A stretch of 64,000 nt of DNA, from positions 806,001 through 870,000 of the forward strand of contig JAPZUD010000001.1 of the NCBI GenBank assembly GCA_027533425.1. Direction: 5' to 3'. The stretch is from Beijerinckiaceae bacterium (GTDB lineage: Bacteria > Pseudomonadota > Alphaproteobacteria > Rhizobiales > Beijerinckiaceae). Position 1 is the first letter of the stretch, and the number at the start of each line of letters is the position of its first letter. The translations under genes were made by a program, and so were the position numbers. The notes below the pieces were generated by a model, which saw nothing but the letters and a program-made list of their open reading frames with translations, searched no databases and was not told the origin of the DNA. Shown here one piece after another: positions 1 through 9,006 of this stretch.

Positions 1-2
1 AT

Positions 3-797
3 TTCTCCGCCGTGGCCCTCGCCTCGTTGCGCGGCGTGCTTGGCGGTTCCACGCTCGTGCTGTGGTTCCTCCTGATGCGTCAGGGCATCGTGCCGCGCAG
101 CCATCAGGAAGCGCTAGACTGGCTGGTCCTCGGCGCGTTGAACGGGTGGATCCCGAATGTCCTGACCGCCTTCGCCACCCAGTCCCTGCCCGGTGGCCAG
201 GCCGCGATGATCCAGGCCTGTGGACCGCTGATCACGGCGCTGATGGCCAGCCGGATGTTCTCCGATGAACGGCTGACACCATGGCGCCTGGCCGGCATCC
301 TGATCGGGTTTGCCGGCGTCGGGTTGCTCATCGGCCCGCGGCTTGCGGGCAGCGGCGGCACGCCGGCGGCCGCACTGGCGATGCTCGGCGTGGCCTGCTG
401 CTATGCCTCCGGCAATGTCTATGTCCGCCGGCTGCCGGTGGCGGATCCGCGCCGTCTGGCGCTCGGCCAGCAGGTCATCTCCGGCATCGCCGCCACGCTG
501 ATCGCGCTGGTGCTTGTGGGCCCCGCAGGCTATGCGCCTTTCGCGCAGCACGCGGCTCCTGTTCTCGCACTCGGCATCCTCTGCACAGCCGTGCCGATCG
601 TGATCTTCATGTATATCCTGCGCGCCGCCGGCCCCACCAAGGCGGCACTGACCGGCTACATCATGCCGGTCTGGGCGGTGACCTTGTCGGCATTGCTGCT
701 GGGTGAAGCGATCGGCCTGCGCGAGGCCGTGGCCGGGATCATCATCCTCGCCGGGGTTGCCATCGTGACGCGGTCACGCAGCAAACCGGCCGCCTGA
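3..797 (+). CDS. EamA/DMT-family drug/metabolite exporter, 5' end cut by window edge
   Basis: Hydrophobic inner-membrane protein of the drug/metabolite transporter superfamily. The reading frame is open back to the first bases of the window (F-S-A-V-A-L...), and about 265 codons remain against the family's usual 290-300, so the true start lies upstream; the GTG at 12 is probably internal. The two EamA repeats can be followed: a first half ending near the LIGPRLAG segment and a second half with GLRE and AGVAIV near the C-terminus. The substrate cannot be inferred. The gene ends just before a bidirectional terminator at 859-883. A second, distinct DMT gene lies at 62826-63695. Confidence 0.85.
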   Translation, partial: FSAVALASLRGVLGGSTLVLWFLLMRQGIVPRSHQEALDWLVLGALNGWIPNVLTAFATQSLPGGQAAMIQACGPLITALMASRMFSDERLTPWRLAGILIGFAGVGLLIGPRLAGSGGTPAAALAMLGVACCYASGNVYVRRLPVADPRRLALGQQVISGIAATLIALVLVGPAGYAPFAQHAAPVLALGILCTAVPIVIFMYILRAAGPTKAALTGYIMPVWAVTLSALLLGEAIGLREAVAGIIILAGVAIVTRSRSKPAA

Positions 798-858
798 CCG
801 AGCCCTGTTCTTGCGCAGGCGTCAGGAAAAACCCGGTCCCGGAAAACCATATGAAGAA

Positions 859-883
859 AAAGCCGGCGGGAAACGCCGGCTTT
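859..883. terminator. Bidirectional intrinsic terminator
   Basis: A perfect 10-bp inverted repeat (AAAGCCGGCG / CGCCGGCTTT) with the 5-base loop GGAAA. The minus-strand transcript of the BMP gene runs through it into TTTTTCTTC, and the plus-strand transcript of the DMT gene into TTTCCTTTG. It sits between two convergent genes and can serve both. Confidence 0.85.
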
Positions 884-910
884 CCTTTGCAAGGCCTTCG
901 ATCCAGATGC

Positions 911-1978
911 TTATTTCGGGATCGTGCCTTCGATGCCCTGGACGTAGAAATTCATGCCGACAACCTGCTCGTCGGTCAGCCGGTCACCGCCCTTGCACTC
1001 GACGGTCTTGCCGTCCTGGGCGACGATCGGGCACATGAACGCGTCGATCTTGCCGGATTTCAGCCCGGCCTCGGTTTCCTCGGCCAGCTTCTTAACGTCC
1101 TCGGGCATGTTGACATAGGGGCCCATCTTGACCTTGCCCTTGGCGAGGCCGTCAAACACGTCCTGGCTCTGCCACTTGCCTTCGAGCACGGCACGGGTGC
1201 GCTCGACATAATAGGGCGCCCAGTCATCGATGATCGAGGTCAGGATATGGTTCGGCGCGAAACGCGTCATGTCCGAGGCCTGGCCGAAGGCCAGCTTGCC
1301 GCGGGCCGAAGCCTGCTGCAGCGGCGCCGGGCTGTCGGTATGCTGGGTGATGATATCGGCACCCTGGTCGAGCAACGCCTTGGCTGCGTCACCTTCCTTG
1401 CCCGGATCAAACCAGGCATTCGCCCAGGCGATCTTGATCTTGACGTTCGGATTGACCGACTTCGCCCCGAGATAGAAGGCGTTGATGCCGGCAATGACTT
1501 CCGGAATCGGCATCGCGCCGACATAGCCGAGCGTGTTCGTCTTCGTCATCTTGCCGGCAATCTTGCCGATGATGAAACGGCCCTCATGGAACTTGGCGGA
1601 ATAGGTGGCAACGTTCTTGTCGCGCTTGAAACCGGTGGCATGCTCGAACATCACGTTCGGATATTTCTTCGCCACCTTGAGCGTCGGTTCCATATAGCCG
1701 AACGACGTGGTGAAGATCAGCTTGTGGCCGGTGCGGGCCAGTTGCTCGATCGAACGCTCGCTGTCGGCTTCCGGCACGCTCTCGATAAAGGTGGTCTCGA
1801 CCCGGCCCGGAAAGGCCTTCTCGATCGCCTTCCGCCCTTCATCATGCTGGTAGGACCAGCCGAAATCGCCCACTGGCCCGACATAGATGAAGCCGACCTT
1901 CAGCTTTTCCTGCGCAGCCGCCGGCGCGGCAACGCCCAGCGACAGCGCCACAGCCGCCAAAAACCCTGTTCTCGACAT
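911..1978 (-). CDS. BMP-family ABC transporter substrate-binding protein
   Basis: Periplasmic binding protein of the basic membrane protein (BMP/PnrA/Med) family, usually nucleoside- or purine-binding. The start at 1978 gives a clean signal peptide (MSRTGFLAAVALSLGVAAPAAAQ) with GGGGG ten bases or fewer upstream; the frame stays open further upstream but encodes nothing signal-like. The mature part starts with the typical KVGFIYVGPVGDFGWSYQHD, followed by the family's TTSFGYM and Y-V-GAMPIPEVIAGINAF segments. About 355 residues, a normal length. It is the last gene of a minus-strand run with two permeases and an ATPase, separated from the permease by 67 bases. No lipobox is visible, so it is probably a free periplasmic protein. 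Ligand identity is inference from the family. Confidence 0.92.
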   Translation of the reverse strand: MSRTGFLAAVALSLGVAAPAAAQEKLKVGFIYVGPVGDFGWSYQHDEGRKAIEKAFPGRVETTFIESVPEADSERSIEQLARTGHKLIFTTSFGYMEPTLKVAKKYPNVMFEHATGFKRDKNVATYSAKFHEGRFIIGKIAGKMTKTNTLGYVGAMPIPEVIAGINAFYLGAKSVNPNVKIKIAWANAWFDPGKEGDAAKALLDQGADIITQHTDSPAPLQQASARGKLAFGQASDMTRFAPNHILTSIIDDWAPYYVERTRAVLEGKWQSQDVFDGLAKGKVKMGPYVNMPEDVKKLAEETEAGLKSGKIDAFMCPIVAQDGKTVECKGGDRLTDEQVVGMNFYVQGIEGTIPK

Positions 1979-2045
1979 GACTACCCCCAAAACGCGATGC
2001 CCAACGTCTTCCGCCCGGCCGGCATCGCCACGGCCGGGTCTGAAC

Positions 2046-2963
2046 CTATCGTTCCGGAACAAAGGGCTGCCCGAGCGACCCAGCCGCGCCGGCGCCCTTC
2101 CGCCCCGAGATCGAGAGGAAGAGTAGCGCAGCGATCGTCATCAGGTAAGGCAGGGCCGACAGGAATTGCGAGGGCAGGCCGATGGCCCCGGCCTGGGCAT
2201 GCAACTGCGCCACAGTGATGCCGCCGAACAGATAGGCGCCCAGCACCAGGCGCCAGACATGCCCGCCGGCGAAGACGACCAGCGCCAGCGCGATCCAGCC
2301 CCGCCCGGCACTCATCCCGGGCGACCAGAACCGCGTGTAGATCAGCGAGAGATAGGCCCCGGCCAGCCCCGCCAGCAGCCCGCCGAACAGGATCGCCACC
2401 AGCCGGATCCGCTTGACGGGCAGGCCGAGCGCATGGGCCGAGCCATGGCTCTCGCCCACCGCCCGGAGCAGCAGGCCGAACCGCGTGCGGTTCAGCCCCC
2501 AGGCGACGAAGGCGATCAGCGCCAGCGACAGGAAGAACACGAAATCTCCGGTGAAGATCGCCTTGCCCAGCACGGGAATCTCGCTCAGCAGCGGGATCTT
2601 CACCGGTGGGATGGCCGCGCGCGGCTGCCCGACAAAGCCCTGTCCGATCAGCCCGGCCAGCCCGAGCCCCATGATCGTCAGGGCGAGCCCGGTCGCAACC
2701 TGGTTGGTCGCGAAGACCAGGACCATCAAGGCAAAGACCGCCGAAAGCGCCATCCCGGCCAAGGCGCCGGCGAGGATGCCGAAAACGCTCGAATCCGTCA
2801 GCACCGCCGCCGCGAAGCCGGTTGCCGCCCCGACGATCATCATCCCCTCGACGCCGAGATTGAGGACGCCGGCCCGCTCGGTGACATGCTCGCCGAGCGC
2901 GGCGATGAGCAGCGGCGTGGCGGCGGTGAAAACCGTGGCGAGAATGAAGGGCAACATCTCCAT
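2046..2963 (-). CDS. ABC transporter permease, BMP/nucleoside type (second permease)
   Basis: Integral membrane subunit of about 305 residues with 8-9 hydrophobic segments and the branched-chain-amino-acid/ribose permease signature region GEHVTERAGVLNLGVEGMM. This N-terminal LNLGVEG motif is characteristic of the YufQ/NupC-like partner in BMP-type importers. The ATG at 2963 overlaps the stop of the upstream permease by one base, implying translational coupling. It should pair with the 2963-4036 permease to form the channel served by the double ATPase at 4033-5553. Confidence 0.9.
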   Translation of the reverse strand: MEMLPFILATVFTAATPLLIAALGEHVTERAGVLNLGVEGMMIVGAATGFAAAVLTDSSVFGILAGALAGMALSAVFALMVLVFATNQVATGLALTIMGLGLAGLIGQGFVGQPRAAIPPVKIPLLSEIPVLGKAIFTGDFVFFLSLALIAFVAWGLNRTRFGLLLRAVGESHGSAHALGLPVKRIRLVAILFGGLLAGLAGAYLSLIYTRFWSPGMSAGRGWIALALVVFAGGHVWRLVLGAYLFGGITVAQLHAQAGAIGLPSQFLSALPYLMTIAALLFLSISGRKGAGAAGSLGQPFVPER

Positions 2964-4036
2964 CAGGCCGTTTCCTTCCGGAATTCAAGGCGATAGCGGT
3001 TGAGACTCTCGCCCGCCAGCACCGCGATCAGCAGCAGGCCCATGAAGAAGCGCGTCAGGTCGAAGGGCAGTTTCAGCGAAACCTGCGCACTCTCCGCCCC
3101 GATCAGCAGCACTGCGATGACGAACGAGGACAGCATCGCCCCGACCGGCGAGAGCCGCCCGAGAAAGGCGACGATGATCGCCGTGAAGCCAAGCCCCTGC
3201 CCGAAACCGGGCCGGAGCTGGCCGACCTGCCCCGACACCTCGATCATGCCCGCAAGGCCCGCCAGCCCGCCGGAAATCAGGAACACCACGAGGGTGATGC
3301 GCTTCTCGTTGAACCCGGCGAAATTGGCGGCGCGCGGCGCCTCGCCGCTCGCCTTGACCGCAAAGCCGAACAGCGAGCGCCGGAAGACGAGGATCGCCAC
3401 GAGAACTGCCAGCAGCGCCAGCACGAAACCGGCATGCAGCCGCCCGCCCTCGAAGAGCGGCTGGAGCTGCGCCGCATCGGTAAAGGGCACGCTCTGCGGG
3501 AAATTGAACCCCTTCGGATCGCGCCACGGCCCGCGGACGAGGTAATCGAGCAGCAGCTCGGCCACATAGACCAGCATCAGGCTGGTCAGGATCTCGCTGA
3601 TGCCGAAGCGGTTCCTGAGGGCGGCCGGGATGGCGGCATAGAGCATCCCGCCCAGCGCCCCGGCCAGCATCATCAGTGGCAGGATCCACGGCCCGGACAG
3701 GCCATGCGTGGCGATAGCAACCCCGCCGCCGAACATGCCGCCAAGCAGGAATTGCCCTTCCGCACCGATATTCCAGCGATTGGCGCGGAAGCAGAAGATC
3801 AGCCCGATCGAGATCAGCATCAGCGGCGTGGATTTGAGCAGCACCTCCTGCAAAGCCCAGGGATCGGTCAGCGGCTCGCGCAGGAAGACATCGAAGGCCT
3901 TGGCTGGCGAGCGGCCCATCATCCAGACGATGAGCCCGCCGATCAGCAGGGCCACGACCAGCGCGAGAACCGGCGTCAGCACCTGCCGGAGGAGCGAGAC
4001 CTCCCGCCGTGGCACGAGGGCCAGGTTGAAGCTCAT
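2963..4036 (-). CDS. ABC transporter permease, BMP/nucleoside type (first permease)
   Basis: Inner-membrane permease of about 357 residues (YufP/NupB-like). Typical elements are MGRSPAKAFDVFLREP after the first membrane span, FRANRWNIGAEGQFLLGG, and ISGGLAGLAGMIEVSG in the second half. It overlaps the ATPase gene by four bases and the next permease by one base, so the three genes are made as a unit. It forms a heterodimeric channel with the 2046-2963 product. Confidence 0.9.
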   Translation of the reverse strand: MSFNLALVPRREVSLLRQVLTPVLALVVALLIGGLIVWMMGRSPAKAFDVFLREPLTDPWALQEVLLKSTPLMLISIGLIFCFRANRWNIGAEGQFLLGGMFGGGVAIATHGLSGPWILPLMMLAGALGGMLYAAIPAALRNRFGISEILTSLMLVYVAELLLDYLVRGPWRDPKGFNFPQSVPFTDAAQLQPLFEGGRLHAGFVLALLAVLVAILVFRRSLFGFAVKASGEAPRAANFAGFNEKRITLVVFLISGGLAGLAGMIEVSGQVGQLRPGFGQGLGFTAIIVAFLGRLSPVGAMLSSFVIAVLLIGAESAQVSLKLPFDLTRFFMGLLLIAVLAGESLNRYRLEFRKETA

Positions 4037-5553
4037 GCTGCCCCCCGCGCCGGGCTCTCGCCCTGCGTCATCAAAAGCCCGATCTCGGCCCGGCTGAGCG
4101 CCGAGACCGGCCGCGCCGCGCTGAGATTGCCGCCATGCATCACGGCGATCCGGTCCGCCATGACCATCACCTCGTCGAGATCCTGCGAGATCACCAGTAC
4201 CGCCGCTCCCTTGGCCGCAAGATCCAGCAGCGTCTGGCGGATATGCGTCGCCGCGCGGGCATCGACGCCCCAGCTCGGCTGGTCGACGACCATCAGCCGC
4301 GGTTGCCGCTCGATCTCGCGGCCGACCACGTATTTCTGGAGATTGCCGCCGGAAAGCTGGGCCGCCTGCGGATCGGCCGAAGGCGTGCGCACATCGAACC
4401 GCGAGATCACCGTCCGGGCCACCTCGCCGATCCTGACCTTGTCGAGCAGCCAGCGCCCGAGGGATTCCGTGGCATGCCAGGAGAGGATGACATTCTCCGA
4501 AAGCGGGCCCTGCGGCAGGGTGGCCTGGCCCAGCCGCGCCTCCGGGACGAAGGCCGCCCCGAGCGCCCGCCGCGCATTGATATCGCGTCGCGTCACATCC
4601 TGCCCGGCCATTGTCACGCGGCCGGCCGTGACGCGCCCGCCCTCGCCGGAAATCGCGGCATAAAGCTCGCTCTGCCCGTTCCCGGCCACGCCGGCAATGG
4701 CGACCACCTCGCCCGCCTGCACCGTGAGATGGATATCCTGCAAGGCCACGCCATGCACGCCCTCCGGCGCGACCGAGAGCCCGTCGAGATGAAGGAGCGG
4801 CTCACCGAGGGCATGCGCGGCCGCCGGGCGGAGATCAAGCACGCCCTCGCCCACCATCAGCGCGGCGAGCTCGGCCGCCGAGACGGCGCGCGGATCGGTT
4901 TCCGCCACCACCTTGCCGCCGCGCAGGATCGTCGCGCGCGAGCAGAGCCGCCGCACTTCCTCCAGCTTGTGGCTGATGAAGAGGATGCCGGCACCCTCCT
5001 CCGCAAGCGTATCCAGAGTCGCGAACAAGGCCTCGGCCTCGTCCGGCGTCAGTACCGAGGTCGGCTCGTCGAGGATCAGCACCTGCGGCTCCTGCATCAG
5101 CGCACGCAGGATCTCGATCCGCTGACGCTCGCCGGCGGAGAGCGTATGCACGGGCCGGTCAAGGTCGATTGCCAGCCCGAAATGCCGGGCTTTGGCCTCG
5201 ACCTGCGCCCGCAAGGCGGCATCGGCGATGCGCCCCTCGAGCGGGATGGCGATATTCTCCAGCGCGGTGAAATCCTCGAACAGCGAGAAATGCTGGAACA
5301 CCATGCCGATGCCCTGCGCCCGCGCCGCCTGCGGCGACGGCAGGCTGACCCGCTGCCCGTTGATCCGGATCTCGCCGGAATCGGGGCGGAGCAGCCCGTA
5401 GAGGATCTTCATCAGCGTCGATTTTCCGGCGCCGTTCTCGCCGAGCAAGGCGTGGATCTCGCCGGCATGGAGGGTGAGATCGACGTGATCATTGGCCTTC
5501 AGCGCGCCGAAGGCCTTGGTGATCCCGCTGAGGCGAATGCGCTCCGGCCCCAT
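4033..5553 (-). CDS. ABC transporter ATP-binding protein with two ATPase domains (nucleoside importer type)
   Basis: About 506 residues with two tandem ABC domains, as in YufO/NupA and ribose-type importers. Domain 1 has Walker A GENGAGKST at residues 38-46, signature LSAGERQ near 140 and Walker B LILDEPT near 160. Domain 2 has the usual degenerate Walker A (AGNGQSEL), signature LSGGNLQK and a Walker B reading MVVDQPSWGVD; Q for E is common in the second domain of this family. The start was placed at 5553 because it overlaps the stop of the oxidoreductase gene by one base (TGATG) and because the 99 upstream in-frame codons are that gene read out of frame. It energises the two downstream permeases. 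Confidence 0.93.
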   Translation of the reverse strand: MGPERIRLSGITKAFGALKANDHVDLTLHAGEIHALLGENGAGKSTLMKILYGLLRPDSGEIRINGQRVSLPSPQAARAQGIGMVFQHFSLFEDFTALENIAIPLEGRIADAALRAQVEAKARHFGLAIDLDRPVHTLSAGERQRIEILRALMQEPQVLILDEPTSVLTPDEAEALFATLDTLAEEGAGILFISHKLEEVRRLCSRATILRGGKVVAETDPRAVSAAELAALMVGEGVLDLRPAAAHALGEPLLHLDGLSVAPEGVHGVALQDIHLTVQAGEVVAIAGVAGNGQSELYAAISGEGGRVTAGRVTMAGQDVTRRDINARRALGAAFVPEARLGQATLPQGPLSENVILSWHATESLGRWLLDKVRIGEVARTVISRFDVRTPSADPQAAQLSGGNLQKYVVGREIERQPRLMVVDQPSWGVDARAATHIRQTLLDLAAKGAAVLVISQDLDEVMVMADRIAVMHGGNLSAARPVSALSRAEIGLLMTQGESPARGAA

Positions 5554-6527
5554 CAGGGAATGAGCACGGTCGAGCCGGTGGTCTTGCGGCCCTCGAGCGC
5601 GCGATGCGCATCGGCAACCTTGGCCAGCGGGAAGCGCTGGTCGATCGGCACCGTGAGCGTTCCCTTCGCCACCGCGCCGAACAGCCGCCGCGCCATGGCG
5701 GCATAGGTCTGCGGGTTGCCGATATGGGTGAAGAGCGTCGGCCGCGTGGCAAAAAGGCTGCCCTTCTTGGCGAGGATCCCGATATCGAAGGCCTCGATTG
5801 ACCCCGAGGCATTGCCGAAGCTCACAAAGGTTCCGAACGGCTTCAGGCAATCCAGCGAGGCCGGGAACGTGGCCTTGCCGACACCGTCATAGACGACATC
5901 GCAGAGCCCGCCCTTGGTGATTTCCTTCACCCGGGCGGCGAAATCCTCGGTATTGTAGTTGATGACGTGATGCGCGCCGTATTTCTTGGCGAGCTTCGCC
6001 TTTTCCGGCGAGCCGACCGTGCCGATCACCGTGGCGCCGAGGGATTTCGCCCATTGCACCAACAGCGTGCCGGTGCCGCCGGCAGCCGCATGGATCAGCA
6101 CCGTATGGCCCTTCTTCACCTTGAAGGTGCGGAACAGCAGATATTCCGCCGTCAGCCCCTTCAGCATCATCGCCGCCGCGGTCTCGAAACTCACCCTGGC
6201 CGGGATCTTCACCAGCGCGCTGGCGGGAATGTTGCGCGTGTCGGCATAGGCGCCGAGCGTGCCGACATAGGCCACCCGGTCGCCCGGCTTCAGCCCCGTC
6301 ACGGCGCTGCCGACGGCACGGACCACACCCGCGCCCTCATTGCCCGGGGTGAAGGGCATGGACGGCGCCGGGTAAAGCCCGGTGCGGAAATAGGTGTCGA
6401 TATAGTTGAGGCCGATCGCCTTCTGTTCGATCGTCACCTCGTTGGCACCCGGCGCCGGCACTGCGACATCTACGAGCGTCAGAACTTCCGGTCCGCCATG
6501 GGCGGCCACGCGTACAACCTTGGCCAT
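5553..6527 (-). CDS. Zinc-free quinone oxidoreductase (zeta-crystallin-like), NADPH-dependent
   Basis: Medium-chain dehydrogenase/reductase of the quinone oxidoreductase (QOR) class, about 324 residues. It has the GroES-like N-terminal half (GLNYIDTYFRTGLYP, TPGNEGAG) and a Rossmann half with AAGGTGTLLVQWAKSLGA, followed by GTVGSPEKAKLAKKYGA. No structural-zinc cysteine cluster is seen, as expected for QOR. Start at 6527, with GGAG six bases upstream; 15 further upstream codons are rejected. It is the first gene of the nucleoside-type ABC run, and its stop overlaps the ATPase start, so it should be co-expressed with the transporter. A link between the activities is not obvious. Confidence 0.92.
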   Translation of the reverse strand: MAKVVRVAAHGGPEVLTLVDVAVPAPGANEVTIEQKAIGLNYIDTYFRTGLYPAPSMPFTPGNEGAGVVRAVGSAVTGLKPGDRVAYVGTLGAYADTRNIPASALVKIPARVSFETAAAMMLKGLTAEYLLFRTFKVKKGHTVLIHAAAGGTGTLLVQWAKSLGATVIGTVGSPEKAKLAKKYGAHHVINYNTEDFAARVKEITKGGLCDVVYDGVGKATFPASLDCLKPFGTFVSFGNASGSIEAFDIGILAKKGSLFATRPTLFTHIGNPQTYAAMARRLFGAVAKGTLTVPIDQRFPLAKVADAHRALEGRKTTGSTVLIP

Positions 6528-6739
6528 CGAAATCTCCGTCCCTGTGCGACGGCCTTGCAGCCGCCTGTCCATGCCTCATCCGTGCATCAAACAGGAATGA
6601 TTTCAAGCGCCAACCGGGGGTGGATGACGTGAAGGCTGGGAACAAGGCCGAAGGTCGAATCCGGGTAGCGGCCATGCCGCTTGAACGGAAGGCCGAGGCG
6701 GCGCATGGTGCGCCCGCATCCGGGTTGGAGGCTGGAGAC

Positions 6740-7924
6740 ATGTCGAGAAGCGATGTCACGATTGTCGGCGGCGGTGCAGCCGGGCTCAGCGCCGCACTTG
6801 GCCTCGCGCAGGCTGGTCTGAGCGTCCACCTGCTGGGCGCCCCGACCACGATCCGCGATGATGGCCGCTCGGCCGCGCTCTTCCAGACCAGCCTCGATTT
6901 CCTCGCCGGCCTCGGGATCGGCCCGGCCCTGCAGGACAAGGCCGCCGCCTTGCGCGCCATCCGCATCGTCGACCTGACCGGCGGGCTCGTCCGCGCCCCG
7001 ACCACGACGTTCCGCGCGCTCGAGATCGGTCAGGAGGCCTTCGGCTGGAACATTGCCAATGCCGATATCCTCGCCGTGATGATGGAGGCCGCCCGGCAAA
7101 CGCCCGGCCTCACGCTTTCCGACGCCCAGTTCCGGAGCTTCACCGCTGCCGGGAACGGCGTGATCCTCGAAAGGGAAGATGGCTCGCGTCACGAAAGCCG
7201 CCTGCTCATCGGTGCGGACGGACAGAATTCGAGAACGCGCGAGGCGGCGGGCATTGCCTTCCGCACCAAGGATTACCCGCAGACGGCGCTCACCTGCCGG
7301 CTGCGCCATCCGGGAGACCACGAGGATATTTCCACCGAATTCCACACCCGCGAGGGGCCCTTCACCTTCGTCCCCTCGGGCGATGGCATCTCGGCTCTGG
7401 TCTGGATCATGCGACCTGACAAGGCCGAAAGCATGCTCGCCTTGCCGCGCGAGCGGCTGGCGGAGAGGATCACCCGCCAGTCCTCGTCCTTCCTTGGCCC
7501 GGTGGAGATCATCAGCGCCATCGGTGCCGTGCCGATGCGCAAGCGCGTGGCCGACAGGCTGGTTTCCGGCCGTGTCGCGCTGATCGGCGAGGCCGCGCAT
7601 GCCTTCCCGCCCATCGGCGCGCAGGGGCTCAATCTCGGCCTGAAGGATGTGGAATCGCTCGTGCGGCGTGTGATCGCTGCCCATCGCGAGGGTGCCGACC
7701 TGGCCGCAGCCCTGCCGCTCTATGCGCAGGACCGCAAGCTCGACATGGACATGCGCTCCACCGGCGTCGACCTGATGAACAGCGCGCTGATCGCCGATTT
7801 CCTGCCGCTGGACATTACCCGCGCCCTCGCCCTGACGGCACTGAAGCAGATCGCGCCCCTGCGACAGCTCGCCATGCGCATCGGCAGCTGGACGCCACCC
7901 TTCGGCCAGAGGCGCAGCGCCTGA
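6740..7924 (+). CDS. UbiH/UbiF/Coq6-family FAD-dependent monooxygenase
   Basis: Flavoprotein hydroxylase, about 394 residues, of the family that hydroxylates the ubiquinone ring. It has the dinucleotide motif GGGAAG at residues 10-15, the second FAD/NADPH motif GADGQNSRTR at 158-167, and GEAAHAFPPIGAQGLNLG at 283-300, which binds the ribityl chain. The start was chosen at 6740 because the Rossmann beta strand begins five residues later and GGAG lies upstream; the 40 preceding in-frame codons are proline/alanine-rich and not conserved-looking. It is divergent from the oxidoreductase gene and converges on the AEC gene with three bases between stops. Which ring position it hydroxylates cannot be told (alphaproteobacterial UbiL, UbiH and UbiM are alike). 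Confidence 0.9.
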   Translation: MSRSDVTIVGGGAAGLSAALGLAQAGLSVHLLGAPTTIRDDGRSAALFQTSLDFLAGLGIGPALQDKAAALRAIRIVDLTGGLVRAPTTTFRALEIGQEAFGWNIANADILAVMMEAARQTPGLTLSDAQFRSFTAAGNGVILEREDGSRHESRLLIGADGQNSRTREAAGIAFRTKDYPQTALTCRLRHPGDHEDISTEFHTREGPFTFVPSGDGISALVWIMRPDKAESMLALPRERLAERITRQSSSFLGPVEIISAIGAVPMRKRVADRLVSGRVALIGEAAHAFPPIGAQGLNLGLKDVESLVRRVIAAHREGADLAAALPLYAQDRKLDMDMRSTGVDLMNSALIADFLPLDITRALALTALKQIAPLRQLAMRIGSWTPPFGQRRSA

Positions 7925-7927
7925 CCC

Positions 7928-8881
7928 TCAGAGCACCGGCAAGCGGTTCTCGGCGATCAGCCAGAGCAAACCCGTTACCGTCACGATCGAGACCAGCGTG
8001 CCGACCAGAACGCCTGACGAGGCGCGCTCGACATAGGTTTCGTATTGCCGCGCCATGACGAAAACATTGAGCGCCGGCGGCAGGGCGGCCATCAATGTGG
8101 CGGTGAGGATCCAGACCCGGTCGAACCCGCCGATCAGGCTGAGCACGATGAAGACCAGCGCCGGATGCAGGATCAGCTTGACGAAGAGATGCGCCGGCAT
8201 TTCCCGCGGGATCGTGGTCAGCGGGCGCAAGGCCACCGTGACGCCGAGCGCGAACAGCGCCACCGGCGCCGCCGCCCCCTTGAGCAGCACAAGCATCGTG
8301 TCGATCGCCTGCGGCGGCTGCCATTTGAAATAGGCGGCGATCACCCCCGCAAAGGTGGCGACATTGAACGGATGCGTGAAGATCCGGATCGCGATCAGCC
8401 GCGTCGTCGCCCAGAAGCGGATTTTCTCGCCGCCGCCGAGCGCCATCAGGAACGGGACGATCGTGAAGAGCAGCATCGAATCGAACACGAAGATCAGCGC
8501 CGTCGGCACCGAGGATCCCGGCCCGAGCGCGGCCAGGGTCAGGCCCGGGCCCATATAGCCGACATTCGAATAGGCGCCGAACACGCCCTGGATGGTCGAT
8601 TCGCGGATATTTCCGCGCGAGGCAAAAATCCCGATCCCGAAGGACAGGAAAAACGCGAGATAGGTGCAGAAGGTCGTCGTCGCGATAAACCGCCAGTTCG
8701 TCAGCTGCTCGAACGGCGTCGCCCCGATCAGCTTGAAGAAAAGCGGCGGCAGCGCGATGTAGACAATGAAGAAATTCATCCAGGCGAGCCCGCTTTCCGC
8801 GATCTTCATGAACCGGCCGCAGGCAAAGCCGAGCAGGATCAGGCCGAAGAAAGGGAAGGCAAGGGAAACGACGGGGCTCAT
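7928..8881 (-). CDS. AEC (auxin efflux carrier)-family transporter
   Basis: Polytopic membrane protein of about 317 residues with ten hydrophobic segments in two five-helix repeats. Family signs are the N-terminal FFGLILLGFACGRF, the central GAYSNVGYMGPGLTLAALG, and the C-terminal LMAALPPALNVFVMARQY, which holds the conserved proline-asparagine kink. Bacterial AEC members move malonate, malate or other small anions; the substrate is unknown here. Transcribed alone on the minus strand; its start is 125 bases from the divergent acyltransferase start. Confidence 0.9.
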   Translation of the reverse strand: MSPVVSLAFPFFGLILLGFACGRFMKIAESGLAWMNFFIVYIALPPLFFKLIGATPFEQLTNWRFIATTTFCTYLAFFLSFGIGIFASRGNIRESTIQGVFGAYSNVGYMGPGLTLAALGPGSSVPTALIFVFDSMLLFTIVPFLMALGGGEKIRFWATTRLIAIRIFTHPFNVATFAGVIAAYFKWQPPQAIDTMLVLLKGAAAPVALFALGVTVALRPLTTIPREMPAHLFVKLILHPALVFIVLSLIGGFDRVWILTATLMAALPPALNVFVMARQYETYVERASSGVLVGTLVSIVTVTGLLWLIAENRLPVL

Positions 8882-9006
8882 GCGGGAGGGCGAGACCTTG
8901 AGTCCTTGACGATCAGGGACGGTTCCGGGAAGAAGCCCTCGATAGCACCTTCATCCCCGCTGTCCAATCCTCCGGATGGCCAACCGGCCCGTGATCAGGA
9001 ACCCCG

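Noticed and set aside
4033-5850. A longer ATPase starting near 5850
   Set aside because: The extra 99 codons overlap the oxidoreductase gene in another frame and lack ABC features; the overlap start at 5553 is typical for this operon.
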